A stretch of DNA of 64,000 nucleotides from Abelmoschus esculentus (Eukaryota; Streptophyta; Magnoliopsida; Malvales; Malvaceae): assembly GCA_035048815.1 (NCBI GenBank), contig JAUCBN010000007.1:5959501-6023500 (forward strand), given 5' to 3'. The position numbers and the translations under genes are program-made. The notes under the pieces were generated by a model. That model ran no database searches. It was not told the DNA's origin and saw nothing but the letters and a program-made list of their open reading frames with translations. Below, one piece after another: positions 24,301 through 36,474 of this stretch; position 1 is the stretch's first letter, and the number at the start of each line of letters is the position of its first letter.

Positions 24301-25200
24301 TTTATATAAAAGTACTTTCTAATAACATCTTCATATTTTAATTTTTAAACAAAAAATCTATTTTTTGAATTGATTTTTATCATATTTTTTAAAAATAATA
24401 TTAAATTCAACCATCAATTATTCATTTCTGACGGCTAATTGGTGATTTTTCAATGAACATGTTACTTAAAAGAGAGGTGGTCCCTTAGAAAATAGGATAA
24501 AATTTGAAAATGTCACTAAACTATATTAAAGTTATAAAATAGTCTCTAAACTTTTAAAATTTACAAAATAGGCATTAAATTTTTAATTTTATTAGTATAA
24601 AAATAAACACAACGTCGTTGCTGTCGTAAACTAATTAAAATTTTATTTTAATAGTTTTTAAATATTCCTAGATAATAAATAAGAAAAAAAATTAAAAACT
24701 CAAAAAATATAAAAATGTATAATTTTAAAAAATCTGTGATTTTAAAAAATCTTAGAATATTCATCATAAATACACATGTTCATTTTATCTAGATACTTTT
24801 TTCGTGTGTGCATATACTTAATTCGAATATATGAATAATGTGATAAACTATCTTTTCATATGATTGATGCAAGGAAGAATAGATCAAAGATAAACCAGGA
24901 AAAAAAAGATGACAAAATATTATTATTTGGATGTGATTGGAAAAGCTGAATTCAAAGGCATGGATCATATGTTCACAGTACAAATATATAAAGTATCTGA
25001 AATATGAATTCAAAGATCGACTTATCTGGTTCTTGTTTCTGTTCCAAGGCAAAATGGATACACATATTTCAAATAAAAAGGTCTTTTTCTTGGGTAAAAA
25101 ATCTACAAAATATCCATCAGGCTATAAAGATTGAAATGTGAAGCAAGCAATCTCATATTTCCAGTCAAACACTATGACTTTGACTAAAAAATCATAATAT
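18350..25200. other. Long AT-rich gene-poor interval
   Basis: Nearly 7 kb of AT-rich DNA with frequent A/T runs. A 33-bp direct repeat recurs at 21195 and 21320. Telomere-like but very degenerate TTTAGGG-like text occurs at about 19640-19790. Frames at 19857-20186 and around 20811-21002 are of mixed composition but contain no domain I recognise and are broken on either side. No RNA gene seen. Confidence 0.55.
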
Positions 25201-25233
25201 AAGGTCTGTTAATCTAATCACCAAGTGGTGACA

Positions 25234-26315
25234 ATGGAGGTGATGGAGAAGATGATCTCTTCACTTAACAATGAAGATCATGATGATGTTTTGCTTCCCG
25301 GTTTCCGATTTCATCCCACCGATGAAGAGCTCGTCGGGTTCTATCTTAAACGGAAAGTGGACAAGAAAATCTTTAGTATTGACATAATCAAGCAGGTTGA
25401 TATCTACAAATATGATCCTTGGGATCTTCCAAGTATGATTTTTTCTTCTTAATCTCACAGTTTCTAAACTATTTTCCCTTTTCATTTGATGCTAACTGCT
25501 TGCTGTGGAATTGTTGCAGAAGTTAGCAAACTTAGCAGTGTCACAGAGAAGGAATGGTACTTCTTCTGCCGGAGAGGGAGAAAATATAGGAACAGCATAA
25601 GGCCAAACAGGGTTACAGGCTCAGGATTCTGGAAAGCAACCGGGATCGACAAGCCGATATATGCGGTCGGCGGATTCCACAACTGCATAGGCCTCAAGAA
25701 GTCGTTGGTTTACTACAGGGGAAGTGCAGGGAAAGGCACCAAAACAGATTGGATGATGCATGAATTTCGCCTTCCACCTACTCCACTTCCTACTAATACC
25801 AAGAAGGACAACTTGCCAGAAGCTGTAAGCATCCATTCAAATCAATCTCTCTTGAGATTAATTAATCTACCTTGTGAACCTTCTTCAGATATGTTTCCTT
25901 TCATAATCTGCAGGAAGTTTGGACACTTTGTAGAATCTTTAAACGTGATGTTTCGTGTCGAAAGCTTGTTACACCAGATTGGCAAAATAAGAAGACTAAA
26001 CTTTCCAAACAAAATAGTATTAATTTTACTACTACAGCCACCAGCTCCATAACAAGCAGTGTAGAGTCAGAGAATAGTGTGAAGTTCAAGAATTCTGGCG
26101 TTATAGACGACAAGGAGATGGAAATGAAGCTTGTGAATGATCATTTCCTAGGAGAGAACCAGTTGTTTGCAGGAACAACAACTCAAGTTCTTCCGTCGTA
26201 TTTAAGCTTTTCGAATCCGAATGCCGATGAATACTTGGGACATCAAACCTGGGATGAGCTTAGGCCAGTAGTTGACTATACTCTAGGTACATCACTGCTA
26301 CATAGTAACTGGTAA
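25234..26315 (+). CDS. NAC042: NAC transcription factor, NAC042/JUNGBRUNNEN1-like
   Basis: Plant-specific NAC regulator, closest by motif memory to Arabidopsis NAC042 (JUB1), a hydrogen-peroxide-responsive regulator of senescence and defence metabolism. Three exons: 25234-25432, 25520-25824 and 25914-26315, giving 301 residues. All five NAC subdomains are present: LPGFRFHPTDEELVGFYLKR, VDIYKYDPWDLPK, EWYFFCRRGRKYRNS, then RVTGSGFWKATGIDKPIY and GLKKSLVYYRGSAGKGTKTD, and EVWTLCRIFKR encoded at the start of exon 3. The divergent C-terminus keeps a WDELRPVVDY block that matches the WDELRSVID end of JUB1, the best clue to the subgroup. The ATG at 25234 precedes the domain by about 20 residues. 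Intact. Confidence 0.93.
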
Positions 26316-27791
26316 ATGTTAAGGGATATACATTATACAGTACTTAGAAGTTCATCTAAATAATGAAGAATCTCTTCAGAAAGTATTATAGTAATTGATG
26401 GATGCTCGTGGTTTTTGAGTAGTAAAACTAGATGAAAACTATAATCACAGAATATAATGTTAAAAGAGAGATTGGGATTTTTTTAGGATGAAAACTATGT
26501 TAGAACATATATAATCTGAAATAAATATACTTGGTTTAATGGAGAAGTTAATAAGAGCATGGTCATGTCTGTTCTTGGTATTGAATTGATGCAGAAATAT
26601 ACTGTCTACTTGCCTTGGCCGAGCAGCTCGCCCTCTGATGTTTCTTTCTTTTTTTTCTTTGGCTGTAATTTCTGACATACTTATCACTCACTTTATATAT
26701 TAAAATTACTACAATTTTTCCTTGTTGAAATTATTTTTTCTTTTGATAATAGAAAGTTTGTTCGTCTGTCTCTAATTTTATACTTATAAATTTTTTACAA
26801 GAGATATTATATTGTTTGATAGTTAACTTAAAAATGAAATTATCAATGTTTGTTTAAATAAGAGATTTTATGATCTTAAATAATTTTTTGATTTATTAAA
26901 AAAAAGTTAACAATGAAATATTTGGTGTACTCACTTTTATATTTACTTTTAAAGTTAACTTCAGTTCTATTCCGGTTGTGCAACCATATAATAGATGAAT
27001 AATTGAATGATTCCTATCAAATATTTTGTGTAATTAATATACATGTACCGACCTCAATTTTTTTTTCTACATCCATCGCCAAATCTGGAAAAATTAAATC
27101 TGTACTATTTAGACCCTGCCTTGTTCCATTGACTTTATACTTTTATGAGATGTGATCTCAGGGATGAAGCTCCTTAGGACCCAAAGAGTCTGTCCCTGTT
27201 ATAAATTGTATATATTGGATAGGTTTTGGTCAAATAATAATTTGGTTTCTTGTAAATTGAATAGTCTCCGGTGATCTGCCGTTGTATCCTAAAGCTGTCT
27301 TGCTTTGCACGTGTTGTCGGGGGAAACCGGGTTCTTTCCCTGCGGATATACTTGACAAATAACTAGGGACTATTCAAAATTAATAGAAAAACAAAAATTA
27401 AGAAGAGAAAGACTGAGATATCAGGATTTATAAGTTTGAACAAATCATCTCCGTCCTCAAACACCGAAACAGTAAGACCATCATTTCTTTACTCAAAACT
27501 TCTACTTTGGAGAAGACAATCTGGGTTTGTTTTTATAGTAGTAAATTGTCCTTAATTATATGAGAAGATGTGTTCATGACATTTTAGTTTTAAATGTGGT
27601 AGAAAAAATCGTAGGTTAATGGTTTAATAAGTTAAACTTGATGGAGGAAAATTGAGAGGGGGGGTATGCATCTGTTGGATGCATGCTTCAATCTCTGTTA
27701 AATTTCCATGCACAATATCACCACAAAGCAAACGAACACACGACTTAGTGCAAAAGAAGGAGAGGAAATGAAGACGGTCACCTGAGGAGAA
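26316..27791. other. Intergenic after the NAC gene
   Basis: About the first 250 bp is probably NAC 3'UTR. The rest is AT-rich with no domain-bearing frame. The stretch near 27160-27370 is more balanced but unrecognised. Confidence 0.5.
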
Positions 27792-28141
27792 TCAAACGTT
27801 GTTGACGACAAGGTCACCATTGGCGTGCTCTCTGTAACCAGAGACGGGCCGGACAAAGTCTCAGAAGACTGGTGGAAAAAGGCAAGTCGATCATGATCTC
27901 CTTCATGGCAGGTTTCTTTTCATTGCTGATGGAAATGAGATAACTCCTTTCAACCCACCCTATCCATCCGGTGATGTACAAGAACAACAGCCCTGGGGTG
28001 ATGAACTCGCCCCAGTGCCTCTGGTCAACGCTCACTAGCAAGTGAGGCAACCCATCGGAGCCACACAGCAGCCTGTACTTGCCATAGTTGTCGAACCGTC
28101 TCTCGGTCTTCTCGATAGTTGCCTTGATGGTGAGAGCTTTG
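27792..28141 (-). pseudogene. PSAF: Truncated and frameshifted PsaF (photosystem I subunit III) copy
   Basis: Minus-strand translation gives RRFDNYGKYRLLCGSDGLPH, QRHWGEFITPG, LLFLYITGWIGWV and SYLISI, the stromal and membrane part of PsaF, which docks plastocyanin in photosystem I. After the TSLL residues the frame is lost. Continuing in another frame gives VRPVSGYREHANGDLVVNNV and a stop, the normal C-terminus, so about two bases are missing. The N-terminal half, including transit peptide and lumenal domain, is absent: homology starts abruptly at ALTIKATIEKT near 28141. A dead partial nuclear copy, not a chloroplast insertion, since psaF is nuclear in plants. Confidence 0.9.
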
Positions 28142-28675
28142 AAATAAACATAAAAAGATTAAACAATTTGTATTTTCAATTTAAAAGATTGTGTACTAAA
28201 TTAAAAAAAATTAGTAAATTATTTCCTTCTCATCCACCTGTAGGCTACAGTTGAAATGCACCAAAATCCAATAATACTATTTAATAACAAAATCCAGCTC
28301 ATCCAAGTGCAGAAAAAAAGTACAGTAGAGGGGGGGGGGGGGGGGGGGACTGTTCAAAAGTCCATGCTTGAAAATGCAGCACCAGGGAAATGGGATTTAA
28401 GAAATTGTCTAGCCTCATTTTATATATATCTGAACTAAATAAATAAGCTGCCTCATTAATCTCGGTTGACTCCCCTGCCCATGCAGCGACTCAAGTTGCA
28501 TCCTCGGTTTAGAACATTTCATTGCACCCAAAACATGCGGCCACTGTAGGCGAACAAAAGTCAAACGGATCGTTCTCTGATCCTTTATGGAATCATTTCT
28601 GACATCAGACATCAGTATTTAAAGATCATATTGCAAGATGCAACCCCACTTCGGAAGAATACCATGTTAACTGCC
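28142..28675. other. Between the PsaF relic and cyclin T; probable cyclin 3'UTR
   Basis: Contains a G19 run (28330-28348). The part next to 28676 is probably 3'UTR of the minus-strand cyclin gene. No coding sequence recognised. Confidence 0.5.
28330..28348 (+). repeat. Poly-G tract (G19)
   Basis: Nineteen consecutive G on the + strand; poly-C in any transcript of the minus-strand cyclin gene extending this far. Confidence 0.9.
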
Positions 28676-31600
28676 TCACAAACCTTGCCTTCTATGATCT
28701 TTCTCAGCATAACTACTCCGGCCAGTTATTTGCCCATCTATGCCGTCATGATTGTAGCTTGGCGTGTATTCATGACGCTTCTTCCCCTCTGTCTGCCTGT
28801 CTGATGGACTTCCACCTTTTCTCTTTCGGCCATTCACCATGGGAGAAGCATCATCCAGCATCTCACCTTCTTCAACAGCCTCAATTTCGATCACCTTAGC
28901 TGACTGCCCCTTTGTGACAAAGTGGTTCCCTTTTCTCATTTCCCCGTGATCTTGATTCTCATTCCTGGACCAGCTTTGTCGACGTTTGGTTTTCTCATCT
29001 TCCACAGCCAATTCAACCCCATCTTCTAGCTCCCTCTCAATAAGATCATCCTCGTCCATTACATCCTTTTTCTTTGTTGTTTCGCCACGAGACTTCCTCC
29101 TTTTCTCGAGTGCAGCCTTCAGCTTATCTTTGTCGATTTTAATAGCTTCCTTGGGGGACTGCCCAACAGGTCCTTCCCTAATGTTCACGTTTCGCCCAAC
29201 CACACTGCTAGCCTTACGTGATGCTCCATCATCTCCCCGCTCACCTGTTTCTGCAATTTCATTTCTTCCACTTCTTTCCTGATCTTCCACACTAGTTCGC
29301 TCCATACCAGACCTAGATTTATTTGAAACTTCCCTTGTGTTATCATTGTGGGGAAACTGCTCATAATGTTGGCTATCCTTGTTTTCCATGTCCATTTTGT
29401 GATCCGTAATGACACTTCCCATCTCCCCACTCCCATTATCATTATTACTCTGGTTTTGAGCGGTTCTTGATGGCATTCCATGGTTGTCAGCAGATGAGTA
29501 GCCAGCTGCCGACTGAGATTGTTTTTCCTCACTTCCGGAAGGATGTTTTGCCGGAGCTCTATGAGATGTACCACCACCACCACTTCCTTCTATCTCACTA
29601 CCCTGAGAAGGGGGTATTCTGTTTTGCTCATAAAGTTCCAGCATTTGATTGCTAACCTCTGCAAGATAAACCACAGTTGGTAAGCAGAAAAACAAAAAGA
29701 AAAAGAAAAAGAAAGAGACAGAAATTAGTAAAGCATCAATTGCATTCAGCACAAAATGTCAATAAGTAGACAGCCTACCGAAACCAAAATAATTATATGA
29801 ACAAAATAGCCATAATCACGTATTAAATGGATCATATTTCAGAAAAGCATCATCTGACACATGCTATAAGCGAGCAACACCAGTTCCATCGGGGCCCTCT
29901 AATAAATGTCCAATTGTATCCACAATATCTTTTTACAAAGTTATGGAAAGGACACCGACCCTCTAATTGGCGAGGGGTGACATCAAATTCTTGCCACCAA
30001 ACCTTCTCACCGTCTGATGGAAGCTTCACTTTGAGGAACTTGGCAGCAAGGAAAATGGCACCTGCTGCAATATGATGGGGTTTAAATTGCAGGCAGAGCG
30101 ACGTCCTCAGCCTGCAAGCCGCTTTGCAGTGTGTCAAAAGAGAAGAGAAGAGATCATTTTAAACACTTGAAGAAACACCACTCAAACATACCCATCATTA
30201 ACAAAATTCCAAGCAACTTGAGCAAGAGCATTCTGTGCAACCTTGAATTTCTTTATAGCCTCTACAAGAGGTTTATATGGGTGATGAACATTGAAATCAA
30301 AACCCAACGTGGCAAGTACAACCCTCTCTCCAATTAAAATTAGCTCCTTTTGCTGCTCATACACTTCCTGCGAGATATATCAAAGTTTATGAGCAGCTCT
30401 AATAGCCACATTTGAACAAAAAAAATATTTAAAGAATTAAAAATAAAATAGCTAGGATAATAGGAATGTTGTATTTTGATAATATTTAGAGAAAATGGGG
30501 CAAGCAGTGAGATCTGTTTACCAAGGACACGGCTATTGGCAATAAAAGTGGATTCTGAACAAGAATTTTAAATTCAAGAGGAATTGAAAAATAAAAGCAG
30601 GCAGGTGGAAAGAGAACACAGAACAATACTAGTAAGTTATGTCTCTAACAAGTATTTTCCACTCATTGGCAAGGGATTACTAGTGGTGTCAGTCTTCTAT
30701 ACCAGAAGAATAAGATAATGGGTGAAGATGACAACTAAATAAATATGAGAGCAAAGCAATTTGAAAGGTTATTCAAATGGACGGCAAGTGCAAGTAGGTC
30801 AGGGAACAATCTCACAAGTCAGAGCGAGAAACATAATAGGGAGTACAAGAAGGAACTCAAGCATCAGAACTAGGTAAGCAAATTAACAAGTGAAAGCACA
30901 GTTAATTCAAATAATACCTTTCGTTTGATCTTCTGGGCTGCGGCATGATCTTTTTTGTTTATTATCTCATAGGAAACAAGAATTACATCCTTTAATGGAC
31001 GAGGTGTCTCTTCAACCTTCCCAGCAAGGAACATACAGACGGTAGCAATAGTCTGTCAAGCAAGGAAATGAAGTTGAACACAAAATGAGCATAAGAATGT
31101 TCCAAATCAATGTTGCCAAAAATTTCCATCAGAAATAAATGATAGGTAAACTTGACAAAAACAAGTTTGCAGCCTCTACCATAACACTTTTCAACCCTAA
31201 ACCATTCTATTTAATAACTCACCCTTCTATCATTCTTCGCATGTGATTGTCGAATGAAGAACCGGTGACAAAAAATTATTGCTGTGGCTATGGTTACTTG
31301 GGGCCTGTATCAAGTGAATAACTTCAGTCAAATTCATTCAACCAGAACCAAAAATGTGGGCATGCTTATAAATACACTCTATGCCATAAGAGCAGATCTC
31401 TGTGTGACCAAAAAACAGAATGTCTAATCAACTTCACGCAAACATTGATGATGATAGATTGGACCAAGACACGCAAGAAAAAGCACTGCTGGACTACCAC
31501 CTATTGTTTGTTTGTGTAGAATATTTCTGCAGAAATATAATGCAAGACCAGTGAAAGCATGGCAGATATTCACATATAAAACACAGACAACATACTAAAA

Positions 31601-32749
31601 TTTATTAGCAATGGCCTTTGCTGAGTAATGAGTGATCATATCAGAGATTCAGGATACGGAAAATAATCATAGAATGACTTACAGACAACACACGGTAATG
31701 GCTTCACTATATCGGGCCATAGAGATCCAAGGATAGAGTACCAAGAGGCATCCTATCCGGAACAAAAAATGTTGAAAAATGATAGGTGGTAGCAGCATGA
31801 CAGGAAAGCGGAAAATTTATATTTTTAAAAGCATAAAGATAACTATTAGACCATTTCTATGTTATGAAATTAAGATAAAGTGATTTCAAGTTTGATTACC
31901 ATGCAGATACATTCATTGAAATAATTAGGGAGATGCAATAAATAATATCTAAATGTTTGAACACCAAGATATGCCAATTTTAATTACACAAATTTAAGAA
32001 CTTTCTACCTAAGATAAACATTAGAAGTTACTTCAATTTTTTAAACTGTTGGAGAGCATTGAATATATGAAATGATCACAGATGGCTCAATATTGTAAAA
32101 TGTATGCATTGAATGTTTTCACTATAACAGGTCACAGAGATTAAAGGACAACTTACCAAGAGGAAACCAGGAAATGTTGCTTAAAATGATCACTCATAGC
32201 AACTATGAGTACTATTGACACAAAAAATGAAAAATTTATTTTCAAAAGCATACTACTAACACCTAGACCATTTCTTTCTCTTATAAAATTATGATCAAAT
32301 AATTTCAAGTTCAGCATTTCCATGCATATATCAGCACTAAAACAATCAGGGAGTTCCCATAAATCACTTAGTGTCTGAAGAATAAAATAAAACCATGTAA
32401 AGTACACAAGTTAGGGAATTTCCTACCTAAAAAAAAAAAAAAACAATTAAAAGTATAAATCAGCACAATTACATAAACTAAACAGAAAAAACATGGAAGC
32501 CCAATGTAAACCATGAACTTACACTTTCAGCCTCATGCCCAAATCCTGCAAGAATGTACAGTATGACTTGCGTAAGTATGTCTCTTTCTTCAAGTCAATA
32601 CCATCCCCTCTTGATGGGGAACTTTCTTCTATTTCTTTTCTTGAAAAATACCACCGACCTACTTCATTTTGCTTTTCTTGAGAACTTCTAGAAGGCCCGC
32701 TATCAGAGGTTGAATGATGCAAGGAATCTCCAGGTAACATTCCCGCCAT
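28676..32749 (-). CDS. CYCT1: Cyclin T (P-TEFb cyclin, CYCT1 type)
   Basis: Regulatory partner of CDK9-type kinases that phosphorylate the RNA polymerase II tail. Six coding exons on the minus strand: 32749-32523, 31304-31223, 31052-30918, 30367-30192, 30111-29960 and 29658-28676, giving 584 residues with all phases consistent. The start [12 protein letters not shown] leads into the family block [11 protein letters not shown], then [20 protein letters not shown]. Cyclin box 1 contains [20 protein letters not shown] and [14 protein letters not shown]; box 2 contains [20 protein letters not shown] and [20 protein letters not shown]. From about residue 258 the tail is long, charged and low-complexity, with [11 protein letters not shown] and EEGEML motifs conserved in plant CYCT1;4/1;5. 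A 5'UTR intron is likely: an acceptor precedes the ATG near 32773, and a leader exon donor lies near 33540. Intact. Confidence 0.94.
31700..32427. repeat. Diverged tandem duplication inside cyclin T intron 1
   Basis: Two copies of about 310 bp, at roughly 31700-32012 and 32116-32427, can be followed by shared landmarks in the same order: TCACTATA..GG.CA.AGAGAT, TACCAAGAGG, AAAATTTAT.TTT, AGACCATTTCT, ATTTCAAGTT and TTTC.TACCTAA. Substitutions and small indels are numerous, so the duplication is old. Confidence 0.7.
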
Positions 32750-33802
32750 ATTGTATATATTTCCCACCTCTATGAAACCAAACAAAAACGACAACCTCCT
32801 ATAAGAGGAGCAAGACTTTACTTCTTCATATCAGCCTTAGTACTATTCTGATCAAAGATATAAAAGTAAAAACAATGTAAGAGGTCATTTAACAATCCAT
32901 AAACCATCAATCTTTTATAAGAATAGAAAAGGTAGAAACCTATAACAGTCCACAAACCATCAATAAAGCTATTATAGCAACCAAAACTACTGCTATGAAC
33001 TTCTGAAAATAATAAAAGGGAAAATATTAGCAACAACAAAAAGAAAAAGAAAAAACGTACATAAAAGAGTTCGTATGAATTTCTAATGAACAGAGGCTTA
33101 TAGAAAAGAATAAACACCATATTCCATAGTGTATATAAAATACCGAGAAAATGCCCAGAAAAGAGTTTTTAATCGCAAAGCAAAGGGAAAATTAGTATCT
33201 GATACTAAAAACATGTTATTTAACACTTGCAATAAAGCTGGCGGGGAGCAAAAAAGAAAGAGGAAAGGAAAAAGGCCGTAACTGAAAAACCTAGGTCAGG
33301 ACGAACCCACCCAAGCAAAAGCAAATTGGAGGATTGGGATTTCAGAATCATCAAATTCATATAAAGAACGACTGGAACCTAAAATTCTTCGAGAATTGGA
33401 TCCAAAAGAATCCTATATCTATCTATTAAAAACAAAAATCCCCCTATAATTATCGTTTCTATTAAAGAAAAAGTAAGAAGCAAATACTATAAAATCTAAT
33501 AAATTTAAGAAAACAATGAGAATAAAAGAAGAAGAAAACCTGGAGGCGGAGGTCGAAGCTGCCCTTCGCTGCTCTTTTTATCTTTTCTTTTTCCTTTTCC
33601 GTATTTATATTTCTGCTAAAGAGGAATAGAGGATCTACTCCAAAGAGATTCCGAGGTTTATAAGTTGATATTTTAAAATGCTTTACGAATTTACATGGCT
33701 ACCCCGTTTCTTTCTAGAGTTTTAAAGAACTGACCTCCAATTATTAATTCGGTGCAATTTACTACCATATACTTAATGCAAATGTACAATTTTTTTTATA
33801 AT

Positions 33803-34316
33803 TAGGGGTGAGCAAAATTCTACTCGACTCGAGGTAAAAATACTCCACTTATTTTGATTCAACTCGAAATTTTATAAACACGATTCAACTTGAAAAATTT
33901 TTAAATAAAGTTTGAATTGTAAAATGAAAACTCGAATAACTTGAAATTTTTAGTAATTAAAGGAATAATTTTTAAGTTTTAAGAAAAATCTCTCAATTTT
34001 TATGATATATATACATTGATATATAAAAATATAAAAAAATATTTGCTACATATGAAAAATATATATATGTATATCTTATATGATTAGATAGAGTCATCTA
34101 ATTCGAATCAAATCATACTATAATATCATAAATAATTATAATTAAATATCTATATGAACTCGAAAACTCGACTCGACTCGATTCGACTCGACTTGAATTT
34201 CTTAAACTCGACTCGAACCGAAAAAATTTCAAATAAAGTTTGATTTGTAAAATATGACTCGTTAACTCGAATAACTCGAAATTTTTTGACTTGACTCGAT
34301 CGAATACTCATCCCTA
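33803..34316. mobile_element. hAT-type MITE
   Basis: The left end TAGGGGTGAGCAAAATTC is matched by the right end, whose reverse complement is TAGGGATGAGTATTCGATCG. Flanking 8-bp sequences are TTTATAAT (33795-33802) and TTTATAAC (34317-34324), matching at 7 of 8, as expected for hAT target duplications. The interior is rich in ACTCG/CTCGA repeats and has no coding frame. Confidence 0.82.
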
Positions 34317-34324
34317 TTTATAAC

Positions 34325-34851
34325 TCTTCGGTGTAATATATTCATATATATCCTGGTTATATTCCGAGTTAAGTTAAAATATTCGATTGATTTTAAATTA
34401 ATTTATTTTGAATAGTAATTAGATATCTTGTAAAATTTAAGTGTCATGTCTATTTTTTTAAATTAAATATTTAATATTTATACTGTTATATTTTAAGTGT
34501 TTGATCGTTAAAAATATTATCTAATCAATACTTGATGCGTAACAATAATTCAAAATTTTAATAAATATTTTTGAAAAAAAATAATTTTTTTAAAACCCCA
34601 AACCATCACCGGTTTCGTCTTATCATTTCTGAATACATACCTTTAGCGGTGAACCTAATCAGTCATATTATTAACTATTTCTAAATATTTAAAAATAAAC
34701 GTAAGATTTTTTTATCGATTCATATTTAAAAATTAATGAAATACAAAAGGCATTTTTTTTCTTATCCCTTATTATATAAGGTAAACAAGAAAACATTCTT
34801 AAACAAAACAAAACAAACCTATTGGAAGTTGAAACAGGATGCCTTGCCTAG
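34325..34851. other. AT-rich spacer between MITEs
   Basis: No frames or motifs of note. Confidence 0.5.
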
Positions 34852-35057
34852 GAAATAATATAATTATATTATGAGTATATCCCACCACATGTTTATGAGA
34901 TCAATCAATAATAACTATTCACTTCATTAATTTTTTTATATTATATTTTTTTTCAAATGAATTTTTATTTTAAAAATTAAAAAATAATAAAATAAATAAT
35001 TATCATTGATTAATTTCATAAATAACGTGATAGAACTTACCTACGATATAATTTCTG
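34852..35057. mobile_element. MULE-type MITE, GAGAAATTAT family (M5)
   Basis: Left end GAAATAATATAATTATATTA; the reverse complement of the right end is CAGAAATTATATCGTAGGTA. TIRs of about 60 bp continue through CAC(G/A)T and TTATGA(G/A)AT. Flanking 9-mers are CTTGCCTAG (34843-34851) and TTTGCCTAG (35058-35066), 8 of 9 identical. It lies directly upstream of the small membrane-protein gene. Confidence 0.75.
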
Positions 35058-35341
35058 TTTGCCTAGGCTAGATGTACTCCAAGTGGACAGCACTTTCCGT
35101 TTATTACCGCGTACGCGGGTTGGGGTGGGTTATGATTAAACGACCTTTGACCCTCTCCAAACGTCAAAACTCACGGTACTTAAACAACCCCCCCTCTCCC
35201 TTCATTGTCATTACTGCTTGTTCTCCTTTGAATCCATCTTCGTTGACAGCGTCGTCCCTTGCACCGTGACACAGGAAGACGGGGGACAAACACACCCATT
35301 CTTTGATTCTTCCCTTAGACCAACCTTGATTTCTCTCCACT

Positions 35342-36155
35342 GTATGTCTCTATCTTGTTCTTAATTGTTTGATTCATTTGCAGATCTGGGTTTTGTTTAG
35401 TTTTTAGGGGTGGATATGGGTTTTGAATTTTATGGGTTGTTAATTTGTTTCTGAAAAGATGTGCATTTCGTGTAGATTTAACGTCTTATTCTGGCTCGTA
35501 TATTTTTGGGGTTTTAGGGATCTGAGTTGAGAGCATGTTTTCACAGGTGGGATTAAGGAATCGAAAAAAGATCTATTATTTATCTAATTGAAATGAAGAC
35601 GGATTTAGGTCAAGTGTCTGTCACATTGGAAATAATTAAAGCATAAATGGTTTCCAGGTCAAATAGAAATTAAAGATTTGTTCTTTCTGTTTCTGATATC
35701 ACAATCCAACATTGATGAAGCTAACTCATGAGTTGATATATGTTTTATTTGACAATTATGGTTCCCCTACCTGTTGATGCATTTTGAAGGTTTAAAATGT
35801 TATGGATCTTCAAGCTCAGATTGAATCTGTAGAAAAATGTTTGATCTACTATACTTTCTTCTAAGATTTTCCTGTCAAGGTTGGTCAATCTTTCAGCTAG
35901 TCGTATGTCTTTAACTGGATGTGTTAGGTCTATCTACATTTGAGTTCGAACACTCAGGAATCCTTCCTTTTCTCAAAAGGGAAAAGTAAATGTAGTGAGG
36001 CTACCTTAAAACATTTCCATTGAATCTATAGTGTTCATCTTCTCATACACACTTGTTCTCAGTTAAAATGGGTCCATGAAGGTTTGTTGGTCATTCCCTT
36101 AACTTCTCTGGTGTGACCCGAATTGTAACGAATTGAATTGGCTGCATGATTTCAG
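35342..36155 (+). other. Probable 5'UTR intron of the small membrane-protein gene
   Basis: Donor CACT|GTATGT after a pyrimidine-rich leader (about 35230-35341), and acceptor GATTTCAG| before 36156, 34 bp upstream of the ATG at 36190. The interior is T-rich, as expected of an intron. Long leader introns are common in plant housekeeping genes. Confidence 0.6.
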
Positions 36156-36189
36156 GTCACGTCGACGAAGGGCTATTAGCCTCTAAATT

Positions 36190-36474
36190 ATGGTTCTTGA
36201 CAGCATTGTATCATCTCCCCATCGGAGGTCAGGATCAATGAGGAAGCAATTCCAGAAAGATGAGTTGGGTAGCTGGTCAACACTTCTTCAGAGGCATAGG
36301 TTCCTCTTAACAGCTTTGGGTCTCTTAACATTCTTGTGTACTATCTACCTTTACTTTGCTGTTACTTTAGGGGCAACAGACACATGTTCCGGCTTGACAG
36401 GAACACAGAAAGCAACATGTAAACTGCAGCATGCGAGGTCGACTCTATCCCATGGAAAACTGAAATTCTTTTAG
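36190..36474 (+). CDS. Small single-pass membrane protein of unknown function
   Basis: Ninety-four residues in one coding exon. A basic N-terminus (SPHRRSGSMRKQF) and DELGSWSTLLQRHRF precede one hydrophobic segment at about residues 38-59 (FLLTALGLLTFLCTIYLYFA). A short C-terminal part follows with three cysteines (TDTCSGLTGTQKATCK is inside it), ending GKLKFF. I recall similar uncharacterised plant proteins with the same STLLQRHRFLLTAL block, so it looks conserved, but no function is known to me. The positive-inside rule suggests a cytosolic N-terminus. The upstream leader intron supports an expressed gene. Confidence 0.8.
   Translation: MVLDSIVSSPHRRSGSMRKQFQKDELGSWSTLLQRHRFLLTALGLLTFLCTIYLYFAVTLGATDTCSGLTGTQKATCKLQHARSTLSHGKLKFF

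Noticed and set aside
27160..27370. GC-balanced stretch after the NAC gene
   Set aside because: No coding or RNA pattern; possibly transposon debris, but no ends visible.
32153..33120. Minus-strand frames of 84 and 100 residues in the cyclin T gene
   Set aside because: They lie in intron 1 and the leader intron, and consist of low-complexity hydrophobic translation.
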